Assembly (NCBI GenBank): GCA_009779755.1 | Contig: WRDO01000003.1 | Location: 1 to 64,000, forward strand | Direction: 5' to 3' | From: Defluviitaleaceae bacterium | GTDB taxonomy: Bacteria > Bacillota > Clostridia > Lachnospirales > WQUN01 | Length of the DNA stretch: 64,000 nt | Shown: positions 1 through 8,773 of the stretch, piece by piece | How the letters are laid out: every line of letters begins with the position of its first letter | Numbering within the stretch: position 1 is the first letter of the stretch | Position numbers and translations under genes: made by a program | Notes under the pieces: generated by a model | Database searches by the model: none | Told to the model about the DNA's origin: nothing | What the model saw: only the letters and a program-made list of their open reading frames with translations

Positions 1-33
1 AATGTGTATAGTATGGTGTCTGGAGGGTAAGCT

Positions 34-210
34 ATGAAACGCAGGGACTGGATAAAAATATTAGAACGCAACGGTTGGTATTTTAAACGGGACGGCGGCA
101 ATCATGATATCTATACCGATGGTACCAATAACGAACCGGTGTCACGTCAAAAGGAAATTAACGATCAATTAATACGTAACATAATGAAACGGAGAAACTT
201 AAAAAAATAG
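34..210 (+). CDS. hicA: HicA-family mRNA interferase toxin
   Basis: The gene encodes a 58-residue protein of the HicA double-stranded-RNA-binding-like fold. It would be the toxin that cleaves mRNA when not bound by HicB. The visible signature is GWYFKRDGGNHDIYT, with the conserved glycine-rich turn and catalytic-type histidine, followed by a basic C-terminal helix (QLIRNIMKRR). A ribosome site GGAGG lies 6 bases before the ATG. The hicB antitoxin gene starts 10 bases downstream, the canonical toxin-first order. Family assignment rests on motif and partner; activity is inferred. Confidence 0.9.
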   Translation: MKRRDWIKILERNGWYFKRDGGNHDIYTDGTNNEPVSRQKEINDQLIRNIMKRRNLKK

Positions 211-220
211 GAGGACGCCT

Positions 221-613
221 ATGAAAACGGCATATCCTGTGATTTTTACTAAGGTTATGAATGGTTATATCGCACACGCACCCGATTTTCCGCTCGACAC
301 ACAGGGCGGAGACATAACGGAAGCGATCGAAATGGCACGTGACGCAATCGGAATCATGGGTATTGATATGGAAGATGAAAAAAAATGCCTCCCACCACCC
401 TCAGACCCCGAAAGCGTAACGCTTAAACAGGGTGAAATCGTTTCCATGGTGGATATTGATTTCGTTGCGTATCGAAAGGCGAATGATAAGCGAACCGTTC
501 GCCGTAATGTTTCGTTGCCTTCGTGGTTGAACAGGGAGGCGGACAGGGCAGGTATCAATGTGTCCGCGATTTTACAAACCGCGTTAAAACGTGAATTAAA
601 GTTCGCCGAATAA
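221..613 (+). CDS. hicB: HicB-family antitoxin
   Basis: A 130-residue antitoxin. The N-terminal half (about residues 5-70) is the degenerate RNase H-like HicB domain: YPVIFTK, the GGDITEAIEMARDAIG helix and the PPPSDPESV turn. The C-terminal half (about 92-128) is a ribbon-helix-helix/HTH-like DNA-binding segment (RRNVSLPSWLNREADRAGIN). The protein should neutralise HicA and autorepress the pair. AGGAGG precedes the ATG by 7 bases. The gene is followed after 14 bases by a transporter gene, so read-through is possible. Confidence 0.92.
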   Translation: MKTAYPVIFTKVMNGYIAHAPDFPLDTQGGDITEAIEMARDAIGIMGIDMEDEKKCLPPPSDPESVTLKQGEIVSMVDIDFVAYRKANDKRTVRRNVSLPSWLNREADRAGINVSAILQTALKRELKFAE

Positions 614-627
614 AGGAGCGACATCAC

Positions 628-1917
628 TTGGAACCCGCTGCCATTGCGCTGATTATCATCGGCATCATGATGGTTTTATTCATATCGGAGTATATCCCGC
701 TTGCCACCACGTCGATATTGGCGTGTTTGGCGATGGCGGTATTCGGTGTCATCCCATTTACCACGGCGTTCGCCGGGTTTGGGAACGACATCGTTTTTTT
801 GATGGCGGGGATGATCACCGTGGGCAACGCGTTGTTTGAAACGGGTGCGGCTCCGCTGATGGGCAAAAAAATCATCGGGCTGGTCGGCACAAACGAGAAG
901 GTATTCATCGCCGCGTTGATCCTCGTGGCGATCCCTATTTCCGCGTTTTTATCCAACACCGCTACGGCGGCGATAATGCTGCCGCTTGCGGCGTCGTCCA
1001 TCGGGGCGAGCGGGGGCAAGCTGACCAAAAAGAACACCTATATGATTGTGGGCATGGCGGCGGTGACGGGTGGGGGGCTGACGCTCGTTAGCAGTCCGCC
1101 GCAGTTGATCGCCCAGCGGATACTCATCGACGGCGGCCATGAGCCGATGGGGTTTTTCGATATCGGTATGTTCGGGCTGCCGCTGTTTGCGTTGCTGTTG
1201 GTGTATGCGCTTACCGTCGGTTATAAATTGCAAAAAAAGGCGTTTAACTTCGAAGAAGTAACGGACGTCATCGGCACAAATTGTTCCGAAGTTGAAACAA
1301 CCCCCGTTAAGTATTCGAAAGCGCAAATCATCCGTATGGTTATCGCCGTAAGCGTGCTGATCTTTTGCGTGACGGCGTTTATACGGGAATGGTGGTCACC
1401 CGGGGTCGTCGCCATGGCCGGGGCGGCGGTGTGCATCGCGACGAAGTGCATCAACCAAAAGACCGCCTACCAAAAGATGGATTGGACTACGCTGATTATC
1501 TTCGGTTGTTCCTTCGGCTTCGCCGCGGGGCTTGAACAAAGCGGCGCGGGTTTGATGATCGCGCAAGGTACGATAACGTTTTTGGGCAACGCGGTTACGC
1601 CATGGCTGTTGTGCGCGGTGCTGGCGTTGATTGCGGTTGTGCTGACCAACTTTATGTCCAGCACGGCCACCGCCGCGTTAATTTTACCCATCGGTGTGTT
1701 TTCCGCGATTGAGCTGGGTTACGACGTACGCTCCGTGGCTATGGCTGTTGCCATCGCTGCCAGCATCGGCTACGCCACGCCTATGGCCACCCCGCCCATG
1801 ACGATGACCTTGGCGGGGGGTTACCGCTTCAAGGACTATATAAAGGTAGGCGGGCTGTATAACGTCTTAGCCTATCTGTTGGTGATTTTGTTGTTTCCGC
1901 TTGTATTGAATCTATAA
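628..1917 (+). CDS. DASS/SLC13-type anion permease
   Basis: A 429-residue integral membrane protein with about 11 hydrophobic segments. The two repeat signatures of the divalent anion:sodium symporter (DASS) superfamily are visible: FLSNTATAAIMLP near residue 110 and NFMSSTATAALILP near residue 345. They form the substrate and sodium sites at the re-entrant hairpins. Substrate cannot be read from sequence; dicarboxylates, sulfate or arsenite-like anions are all family possibilities. The start is TTG, preceded by AAAGGAG at 10 bases. A GH9-like gene starts 20 bases after the stop, suggesting one transcript. Confidence 0.8.
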   Translation: MEPAAIALIIIGIMMVLFISEYIPLATTSILACLAMAVFGVIPFTTAFAGFGNDIVFLMAGMITVGNALFETGAAPLMGKKIIGLVGTNEKVFIAALILVAIPISAFLSNTATAAIMLPLAASSIGASGGKLTKKNTYMIVGMAAVTGGGLTLVSSPPQLIAQRILIDGGHEPMGFFDIGMFGLPLFALLLVYALTVGYKLQKKAFNFEEVTDVIGTNCSEVETTPVKYSKAQIIRMVIAVSVLIFCVTAFIREWWSPGVVAMAGAAVCIATKCINQKTAYQKMDWTTLIIFGCSFGFAAGLEQSGAGLMIAQGTITFLGNAVTPWLLCAVLALIAVVLTNFMSSTATAALILPIGVFSAIELGYDVRSVAMAVAIAASIGYATPMATPPMTMTLAGGYRFKDYIKVGGLYNVLAYLLVILLFPLVLNL

Positions 1918-1936
1918 TCCGGAAGGTTTGATGATA

Positions 1937-4456
1937 ATGGTAAAAGCGATTTTGCTCAACAAGGACACGGGTTACTTCGAAAACGGCGGGGTAAACATGA
2001 TGGCCTTCGACGACATTTACCCCGAAGGTCACCAATCCGGCGTGAGCATCATCATGCACGGCAACCGAGTAGCCACCAACGGCGACGTCCGCTTCGAACA
2101 AACCCCCGGCCAATGGCAGCCCGTACCCAAGCAAGGCGAGCGTATATTGGACGAGGAAGCGAATACGATCACGACCTCATTGTCATACCCCGATAAAGAT
2201 CGCCATTTGAGGGGTTTTAACCCCATGATCTACCCCGATTTCGAGTTCGGTTATACCGTTACGGTCAGGGGAACGGGCGAATCGGTAACCGTCACCGTGG
2301 ATTTATCCGCGCCCGTACCGGAGCGGTTTTTGGGCAAACTTTGCTTTAATTTGGAGTTGTTCCCGGGCGCGTTGTTCGGTAAGCCGTGGATGATGGACGA
2401 TGCGGTCGGCCTGTTCCCCATGCAGCCAAACGGTAAACCCATGCCATTGCCGCCAAACCACCCGCACACAGGGGAATTTGCCCTGCCCGACGCCCGCGGC
2501 AATTTGTTTGACCTGACAAGCGGCACATACAACCCGATGACAACGGATGACTTAATCGCAACGCCGTACGCAACGGGTAAGATTTTCGTATCCCGCCCCG
2601 ATTGCCCGTATAACCGGTTGACCGTCGAATCGAAGGGTGCGGACATAAAACTCTACGACGGGCGTATGAACCATAACAACGGCTGGTTCGTGCTAAGTTC
2701 GGAAATCCCCGCGGGCAAAACCAAAAACGCGGTGGAATGGGTCATCACACCCAACGCCGTGCAGGATTGGAAATATGAACCCGTCATACAAACCTCCCAA
2801 GTCGGTTATCATCCATTACAACCCAAAGCCGCGATCATCGAACTGGATAAGAACGAAATCAAGCGCGAAATCCCCACGCTGTATAAAATTACCGCAAACG
2901 GGAGCGAAAAAGCCTACGCGACCGCCGGAGAAGAATGGGGTCGCTTCCTGCGGTACGATTATATAAGGTTCGATTTTTCACACATCCGCGAAGCGGGCTT
3001 GTATCAAATTAAATACGGCGCGTCGGAATCCTCCGTTTTTATCATATCGGAGGACGTATACGACCACGGCGTATGGCAGCCTGTGCTGGAATACTTCCTG
3101 CCCGTGCAAATGTGCCACATGCGCGTGAGCGAAAAGTACCGCGTATGGCACGGCCTTTGCCATATCGACGACGCGCAAATGGCCCCCACGGATTACAACC
3201 ACATAGACGGTTACAGGCAAGGCCCCACGACGCTGTGCGATTATCAACCGGGCGATTTTATCGGGGGGCTGGACGCGGGAGGCTGGCACGACGCGGGCGA
3301 CTTTGACCTGCGCGTCGAATCCCAAGCGGGCGAAGCGTATATCCTGTCACTTATTTATGAAACCTTCGACGTTAACCACGACGCGACGGCGATATGCCAA
3401 CAAACAAAAACCGTGGAAATCCACCAGCCCGACGGCAAGAACGACCTGTTGCAACAAATCGAACACGGCGCGTTGTGCGTGATCAACGCTTTGCGGGCGG
3501 TCGGCAGACATTTTAGGGGGATCATTGAACGCAACCTGCGCCAATACGTACATCTGGGCGACAGCATGGCCATGACCGACGGCATTAAAGAAAATAACGA
3601 CGACCGTTGGCTCTTCACCGAGTACAACCCGCGCCGCGAGCTTACCACCGCCGCGCAGCTTGCCGCCGTCGCGCGCGCGTTAAATGGCTTTAACGATACC
3701 TTGGGCAACGAAGCGTTACGCTTCGCCCGTGAAATATTCGACGCCATCGACCCGGAGGCAATCGGAGAGGAAAGCGGATGGAACGGGCGCAACGCCGTGA
3801 CAAACGCGAAAATCCACGCCGCGGCGGAGCTGCTCCTTTCAACGAAGGACGAAAAATATAAGGATTATTTAATCAAGCATACCGACTTTATCGCCGGAAA
3901 CATCGCCCATAACCACATGGGCAACCTCGGTTGGGTCATCGCCCGCGCGGAAGAAGCCATAAACGACGAGGACTTCTCCGCCGCGATCCGAAAGTCCCTC
4001 CCCATCCTTTCCGCCCGTTTAACCGAGCAAAGCGGCGAAACCCCTTACGGCATCCCCTACCGCCCGCATATTTGGGGCGCGGGTTGGGGTATCCAACGCG
4101 CGGGCTTCGAGTATTATTACCTGCACACGCATTACCCCGATATTTTCCCGCCCGATATGGTATACGATTCGCTTAACTTCGTGCTGGGCTGTCACCCCGG
4201 TCCGGATTCGGTATCCTTCGCTTCGGGTGTGGGCGCGAAATCCGCCGCCGTCGGCTACGGGCTTAACCGCGCCGATTGGTCGTATATCCCCGGCGGCGTG
4301 GTATCGGGCACGGCACTCATCCGTCCCGACCTACCCGAGCTGCTCACCTTCCCCTATTTGTGGCAGCAGGTGGAATACGTGATGGGCGGCGGTTCGTCGC
4401 ATTATATGTTTCTGGTGCTGGCGGTGATCAAAATGTTAAAGGGAAAGGATGGCTAA
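1937..4456 (+). CDS. Glycoside hydrolase family 9-like protein, no signal peptide
   Basis: An 839-residue protein. Residues about 1-265 are an unassigned beta-rich domain. Residues 270-360 resemble the CelD_N immunoglobulin-like module (SQVGYHP...AGLYQIKYG). The rest is an (alpha/alpha)6 GH9 domain. Its catalytic base motif GGWHDAGDFD lies at about residues 449-458, and a C-terminal acid glutamate at about 813 (QQVEYVMGGG). GH9 enzymes are inverting endoglucanases or exo-glucosidases. There is no signal peptide, so it should act on imported oligosaccharides. ATG codons at 1931 and 1937 compete; 1937 has the better spacing from GGAAGG. Confidence 0.78.
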   Translation: MVKAILLNKDTGYFENGGVNMMAFDDIYPEGHQSGVSIIMHGNRVATNGDVRFEQTPGQWQPVPKQGERILDEEANTITTSLSYPDKDRHLRGFNPMIYPDFEFGYTVTVRGTGESVTVTVDLSAPVPERFLGKLCFNLELFPGALFGKPWMMDDAVGLFPMQPNGKPMPLPPNHPHTGEFALPDARGNLFDLTSGTYNPMTTDDLIATPYATGKIFVSRPDCPYNRLTVESKGADIKLYDGRMNHNNGWFVLSSEIPAGKTKNAVEWVITPNAVQDWKYEPVIQTSQVGYHPLQPKAAIIELDKNEIKREIPTLYKITANGSEKAYATAGEEWGRFLRYDYIRFDFSHIREAGLYQIKYGASESSVFIISEDVYDHGVWQPVLEYFLPVQMCHMRVSEKYRVWHGLCHIDDAQMAPTDYNHIDGYRQGPTTLCDYQPGDFIGGLDAGGWHDAGDFDLRVESQAGEAYILSLIYETFDVNHDATAICQQTKTVEIHQPDGKNDLLQQIEHGALCVINALRAVGRHFRGIIERNLRQYVHLGDSMAMTDGIKENNDDRWLFTEYNPRRELTTAAQLAAVARALNGFNDTLGNEALRFAREIFDAIDPEAIGEESGWNGRNAVTNAKIHAAAELLLSTKDEKYKDYLIKHTDFIAGNIAHNHMGNLGWVIARAEEAINDEDFSAAIRKSLPILSARLTEQSGETPYGIPYRPHIWGAGWGIQRAGFEYYYLHTHYPDIFPPDMVYDSLNFVLGCHPGPDSVSFASGVGAKSAAVGYGLNRADWSYIPGGVVSGTALIRPDLPELLTFPYLWQQVEYVMGGGSSHYMFLVLAVIKMLKGKDG

Positions 4457-4458
4457 CC

Positions 4459-4695
4459 ATGCCTTATTACGATTTGCTTTGCAAAACCTGCCAAACCGAA
4501 CACAACATCCGCGCCACCATGGCGGAGAAAACGGAAAACCGCATCCCCTGCCCGGAATGCGGCTCGTTTGAAATGGAAACGCTGTTCATTAACCCGCCCG
4601 CTTATATCAAGGGCGGTAAATCGAGGCCGATACCCACGCACGCCCCCTGCCCGTCAAGCGGCGGATGCGGCGCGCGTTGCCCGCACGCGGGGTAG
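4459..4695 (+). CDS. FmdB-family putative regulatory zinc-ribbon protein
   Basis: A 78-residue protein with the FmdB N-terminal signature: MPYYDLLCKTC, then CPECGS at about residues 32-37. This is a CxxC...CxxC single zinc ribbon. The remainder is a low-complexity tail with extra cysteines (PCPSSGGCGARCPHAG). The gene begins 2 bases after the GH9-like stop, so it is probably translationally coupled. Members are small and widespread, with no settled biochemical role. It converges on the GH4 gene with only one base between stops and no visible terminator. Confidence 0.8.
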   Translation: MPYYDLLCKTCQTEHNIRATMAEKTENRIPCPECGSFEMETLFINPPAYIKGGKSRPIPTHAPCPSSGGCGARCPHAG

Positions 4696-4696
4696 G

Positions 4697-6064
4697 TTAC
4701 GGGATATCCCACGCCGTAAGGTATGCCTGTGTGTTACGCAGCATCCTGACAAATAATTCCCATGCTTTGTCCGCGTCCAACCGTACGAGGTTATCTTCCA
4801 AAAAGACGGCAAACGCCAAATCGATATTTTTATCCATACAAGCCCGCATCAGGTTTTCCTGTTGGCGGGCTTGTTTTTCCACCAATAAATGTGCGCGGGC
4901 GGGGAGCCTGCCCGCCCATACCGGCCGTACCGAATCACGGCCGAATACGGCGTTTGTCTCCACGATAACGCCGTCGGGGAGTCCTTCCGCTTGGCCGACG
5001 TTGGGGATGTTGGCGTTGGTGATCATGTCCTCGATGCCAAGCAACGCCTTAATCAGCTTCGTGCCTTCCTCGCCGGAGCGGTTTGGTTCGAAGGATTCTT
5101 CCCCGTTAAGAATACGTTCACGTTTGGCCAACAACTCCGTCTGCCATTTTTTCCTCACGGAAACGGGCGTCAGACCGAAGCCCCATTTTTCACAGGATTC
5201 GCGGTTTGTTAGATACCACGGCAAAAATTCCGCGATGTGGCGGTCGCCCGCCGCGGGTATCGCACCGTAACGGCGGTATAAATCGAAACATACCATGTTA
5301 AGGTTGCGGAAGTAATTTTCGGGGTCGCGGTCACCGCCCCACAGGCTGTAGCCCTCGGCGTCGTATTTATCCGCGTATTTGCCGAACAGCGGGAGCAAAT
5401 CCGTTTGCCCGCAGCTCGCTTTATCGACCCAAGAAAAATGGTTGACGCCCGATATGTTTAATCGGATATCTTCCTTTTTTATTTGCCCGCCCGTTTCCTC
5501 CTCCAGCATCCATTGGAACAGCGTTAACGTATGGAACGCTTCGTGGCAGCAACCAAAGACTTTTATCTTCGGGAAAACCTTATACAGCGTACCTACGCAC
5601 ACCGCCATGGGGTTGGTGTAATTAATTACCCACGCTTCGGGGCAATACCGTTGGATGGCTTCGGCAATCACCGCCATCATCGGTACGGTACGCATGGAGC
5701 GGACGATACCCGCGGGGCCGGTGGTGTCGCCCACGGATTGGTATATACCGTAAGCCTCGGGCGCGTGTACGTCGGATTTCATTTCGTCGAACGTACCCGG
5801 CAGGATCGATATGATGACAAAATCCACCCCGTCCAACGCTTCCCCTAAGGTAGTCGCATTGGTGTACTCCCATTTTACCACGGTTTTTTCGTGGTTATTT
5901 AAAAAGGCGGCGATCTTTACGTTGGCCTTCGCCGATTCATGGTCGATGTCGTACAAGCGCACCTCACCGCACAACGCGGGCTCCAGCGCCAAATCCTTCA
6001 TCACGGACCACGCCCAACCCATCGAACCGCCGCCGATGTAACCGATTTTTACCTTTTTATTCAT
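4697..6064 (-). CDS. GH4 family NAD- and metal-dependent glycosidase (MelA/alpha-glucuronidase-like)
   Basis: A 455-residue GH4 enzyme. The NAD-binding Rossmann motif IGYIGGGSMGWAW is at residues 7-19. NYTNPMA at about 148-154, C173-H174 (GCCHE) and H209 (GVNHF) supply the metal and substrate ligands typical of the family, which cleaves by C3 oxidation and elimination. The CH pair and overall pattern fit the alpha-galactosidase/alpha-glucuronidase branch rather than the phospho-glucosidase branch. ATG overlaps the stop of the upstream nagB-like gene (ATGA), so the two are coupled. An earlier in-frame ATG at 6121 lies inside nagB and lacks a ribosome site. Confidence 0.85.
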   Translation of the reverse strand: MNKKVKIGYIGGGSMGWAWSVMKDLALEPALCGEVRLYDIDHESAKANVKIAAFLNNHEKTVVKWEYTNATTLGEALDGVDFVIISILPGTFDEMKSDVHAPEAYGIYQSVGDTTGPAGIVRSMRTVPMMAVIAEAIQRYCPEAWVINYTNPMAVCVGTLYKVFPKIKVFGCCHEAFHTLTLFQWMLEEETGGQIKKEDIRLNISGVNHFSWVDKASCGQTDLLPLFGKYADKYDAEGYSLWGGDRDPENYFRNLNMVCFDLYRRYGAIPAAGDRHIAEFLPWYLTNRESCEKWGFGLTPVSVRKKWQTELLAKRERILNGEESFEPNRSGEEGTKLIKALLGIEDMITNANIPNVGQAEGLPDGVIVETNAVFGRDSVRPVWAGRLPARAHLLVEKQARQQENLMRACMDKNIDLAFAVFLEDNLVRLDADKAWELFVRMLRNTQAYLTAWDIP

Positions 6065-6807
6065 AACGGGCCCCCTTTTTCCAATAACGCCGCCGAGTCC
6101 CCGTCCAAGAACAACGTCCAATCTGCGTGGGCTTTTAATATCGTGGCAGGGACGAGGTTTGATACGCTGCTTTCCATTACCTTTTTTACGGCCTTCGCCT
6201 TTTGCGGGTAGGGTACAGCCGACAGGATCGCCTTGCTTTGCATGATGGCGTAAGGCGTCATGGTAATGGCTTGCTTGGGTACGTCATCTATTGACGGAAA
6301 CCATCCTTCGCCGACTTGCTGGAGCTTGCACGCTTCGTCCAAGTTCACGATGATGAAGGCTTCCTTCGTTTCAAAATCCGCGGGAGGGTCGTTAAAGGCG
6401 ATGTGCGCGTTTTCGCCGATGCCGATCAATGCGACATCGATCGGAGCCTTCGCCCATTCTGAAGAAACCTTCGCCATTTCCCGCGCGGGGTCGGCAAGGC
6501 CGTCGATGAAGTGCGCCTCCTTTAATTTAATCCCGTCCCCGATAAAACGTTTGTGCAAATACCCCACGAAGCTCGCGGGGTGGTCCGCGCCCACGCCGAT
6601 GTATTCGTCCAAATGGAACATCTCCACTTTTGCCCAATCCACGTCCGCCGCCCGCAGGTTCTTGATCGTTTCGAACTGCGACGCCCCGGTGGATAAGATG
6701 ATCCGCGCCGAACCCTTCACTGCAATAGCTTCATTTAACAACGCTGCCGCTTTTTCGGCGACCCTTACGCCCAATTTAACGGGCGTTCCGCAAATACACG
6801 GTTCCAT
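6061..6807 (-). CDS. nagB: Glucosamine-6-phosphate deaminase-like protein
   Basis: A 248-residue NagB/6-phosphogluconolactonase superfamily enzyme. Diagnostic motifs are the phosphate loop STGASQFE, FHLDEYIGV (the catalytic aspartate turn) and GIGENAHIAFNDPP. The family converts glucosamine-6-phosphate to fructose-6-phosphate and ammonia. Some of these sequence variants may use other amino-sugar phosphates. The start at 6807 has GGGAGG 6 bases upstream; an upstream in-frame ATG at 6840 coincides with the hflX stop. Pairing with GH4 suggests catabolism of an amino-sugar or uronate-containing glycoside. Confidence 0.82.
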   Translation of the reverse strand: MEPCICGTPVKLGVRVAEKAAALLNEAIAVKGSARIILSTGASQFETIKNLRAADVDWAKVEMFHLDEYIGVGADHPASFVGYLHKRFIGDGIKLKEAHFIDGLADPAREMAKVSSEWAKAPIDVALIGIGENAHIAFNDPPADFETKEAFIIVNLDEACKLQQVGEGWFPSIDDVPKQAITMTPYAIMQSKAILSAVPYPQKAKAVKKVMESSVSNLVPATILKAHADWTLFLDGDSAALLEKGGPL

Positions 6808-6839
6808 GCCGCGCCTCCCATACTTAACCTTCGTGAACA

Positions 6840-8648
6840 CTAATCAAATCCCAACGCAGCCATCGCCTTCACCCGCATGGCGTCCGCCATGGGTACGACA
6901 GCCGAAAGGTATATCCCGTCCTCGCGGTATTCGCATTCCTCCACCTTGCCCACTTCGTATATGCGGGAAACCATCGCCCCGGCGTTGAGGGGGAGCAGGA
7001 TCTTTATCGCGGTACGCAGGTTGGATAAGGCTTGCGTCACCGCTTTTTTTAATGCGTCCATACCCATGCCGGTCTTTGCAGAGATGACGATGACGGATTC
7101 GCCCGGGTTTTTGCTCCGCGGGATGTCGTTTGTATCGTTTATGACATCGCATTTATTAAACGCAAGCAGGGTCGGGTTGCTTCCCGCGCCCAATTCTTTT
7201 AAGACCGTGCCGACCACCTCCATTTGCTTTTCGCGTTCGTCGGAGGAGGCATCCACCACGTGGATAAGCAGGTCGGCGTATTTCGTTTCCTCCAGCGTCG
7301 CGCGGAAGGCGTTGACCAAATCGTGCGGCAACTTGTGGATGAAGCCGACGGTATCGACCAAAAGGAATTCGCCGCTGCCGTAATTGACCCTGCGTGAAAC
7401 GGGGTCGAGCGTGGCGAACAGCTTATCTTCGGCCAATACGTCGCTGCCGGAAAGGCGGTTCATAAGTGTGGACTTGCCGGCATTGGTATATCCGACGAGC
7501 GCGACGACGGGGATGTTGGCGCGTTCGCGTTGGGTACGCTGTACTTCGCGGCGGGCTTTTACCTTATCGATTTCGCGTTCCAATTCATCCACGCGTTTAC
7601 GCAGGATACGGCGGTCTACTTCAAGCTGCGTTTCGCCCTCGCCCCGCCTCGCGCCGCCGCCACCCGCGCCGCCGCCGCCCATACGGTTCAGGTGCGTCCA
7701 AAAACCCGTCATACGCGGCAGCATATATTTGGCTTGCGCCAGTTCGACTTGCAAGCGCCCTTCGTGGGTGGATGCCCGGCCGGAGAAGATGTCGAGGATT
7801 AGGGCCGTACGGTCGATGATTTCAGTTTTGCCTAGTACCTTTTGGATATTGCGTATTTGCGCGGGGGTAAGCTCGTCGTCGAAGATGACCGTATCGGCGT
7901 TAAGCCGCTGTACTTCCAACACCAAATCGTGCAAACGCCCTTGGCCCAAATAGGTTGCCTTATCGGACTTGGCACGCGGTTGGTACAGTGTGCCGATCGT
8001 GATAAAACCGGCGGTGTCGGAAAGCTGCCGCAGTTCCTCGAGGGTTTCGTTCCCTTTATCGCCTACGCCCACCAATATGGCGCGTGCGATTTCGGCTTCG
8101 GCCTTCTTGGCTTCCATCGGTCGGATACGTTCGTCGGCGGCGTGGATCTCCGCCCATAATTGTTCATCATTTACGGCTTCGGGCCGTGTCGGCGCGAAGT
8201 TGATCACCGTAAAATCCTCTTCCCCAATCCGTTCCCCCAGGATGCTTACGCACATAAACGTGGGTTTCCCTTCCGAAACGCCTACGGCGGCCATCGCATC
8301 CAATTTCAGGGTTTTAAGCGATTGGATATCCACGTCGGATAATTCGCCGTTGCCGCCCGGGTGGGTATGGATGCAGCGGATGCCGCTCAAACGGTCGGAT
8401 GAACGGCGTTTGCTTACGGTCGGAAGCGATACGCGGTCCTGCCCGCCTACGTTGATCGTTTCGATACGGCCCGAGCGGTCGAGGTAAACCATGGCCTCGC
8501 GCCCCGTCGCCCCGGTAAACGCCGCCAAGGTTTCTATGATCACCGGCGGACAAAACGCCTTGCGGTCGGTTTCCGCTTCAAAAAGGGATTCCAATAACGT
8601 GAGGTACGAACGTCGTATCCCATCTGTGTTTCCGTTGATTTTTTGCAT
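6840..8648 (-). CDS. hflX: GTPase HflX with N-terminal JAMM-like domain
   Basis: A 602-residue ribosome-associated GTPase, which splits stalled 70S particles in the well-studied homologues. Order: an N-terminal 180-residue extension containing HTHPGGNGELSDVD (about residues 88-102), matching the HxHP...SxxD metal-binding pattern of JAMM/MPN domains; the HflX domain with the glycine-rich GGGGAGGGGARRGEGE linker; then the G domain with G1 GYTNAGKST (about residue 385), G3 DTVGF and G4 NKCD. The usual HflX is about 400-430 residues; clostridial forms with a similar extension exist. An alternative start is ATG 8657. The SD is weak, so the start is uncertain by three codons. Confidence 0.93.
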   Translation of the reverse strand: MQKINGNTDGIRRSYLTLLESLFEAETDRKAFCPPVIIETLAAFTGATGREAMVYLDRSGRIETINVGGQDRVSLPTVSKRRSSDRLSGIRCIHTHPGGNGELSDVDIQSLKTLKLDAMAAVGVSEGKPTFMCVSILGERIGEEDFTVINFAPTRPEAVNDEQLWAEIHAADERIRPMEAKKAEAEIARAILVGVGDKGNETLEELRQLSDTAGFITIGTLYQPRAKSDKATYLGQGRLHDLVLEVQRLNADTVIFDDELTPAQIRNIQKVLGKTEIIDRTALILDIFSGRASTHEGRLQVELAQAKYMLPRMTGFWTHLNRMGGGGAGGGGARRGEGETQLEVDRRILRKRVDELEREIDKVKARREVQRTQRERANIPVVALVGYTNAGKSTLMNRLSGSDVLAEDKLFATLDPVSRRVNYGSGEFLLVDTVGFIHKLPHDLVNAFRATLEETKYADLLIHVVDASSDEREKQMEVVGTVLKELGAGSNPTLLAFNKCDVINDTNDIPRSKNPGESVIVISAKTGMGMDALKKAVTQALSNLRTAIKILLPLNAGAMVSRIYEVGKVEECEYREDGIYLSAVVPMADAMRVKAMAALGFD

Positions 8649-8683
8649 AATATACATACCTATTCTTTCTGTGGTTGTGATAT

Positions 8684-8712
8684 AGTATAGACTAACCGAT
8701 ATAATCTTACAA
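8684..8712 (-). promoter_or_regulatory. Sigma-A-type promoter of hflX
   Basis: On the minus strand TTGTAA (8712-8707) and TATACT (8689-8684) are separated by exactly 17 bases, about 27 bases before the hflX start region. The -35 matches consensus 4 of 6 and the -10 matches 5 of 6. The same region holds a TATAAT on the plus strand at 8727-8732 that could serve the divergent GGDEF gene, so the promoters may be back to back. Confidence 0.55.
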
Positions 8713-8773
8713 AACGGCTGTTTGATTATAATCGAATATTATTTACATATCCTTTTCCGTAAGGAGCGTTTGT

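Noticed and set aside
6064..6121. Upstream ATG giving a 19-residue longer GH4 protein
   Set aside because: The extra residues lie inside the nagB-like frame and the Rossmann motif starts normally from 6064, which has a ribosome site.
8690..8773. c-di-GMP riboswitch upstream of the GGDEF-HDOD gene
   Set aside because: The leader is short and AT-rich and lacks the conserved GEMM core.
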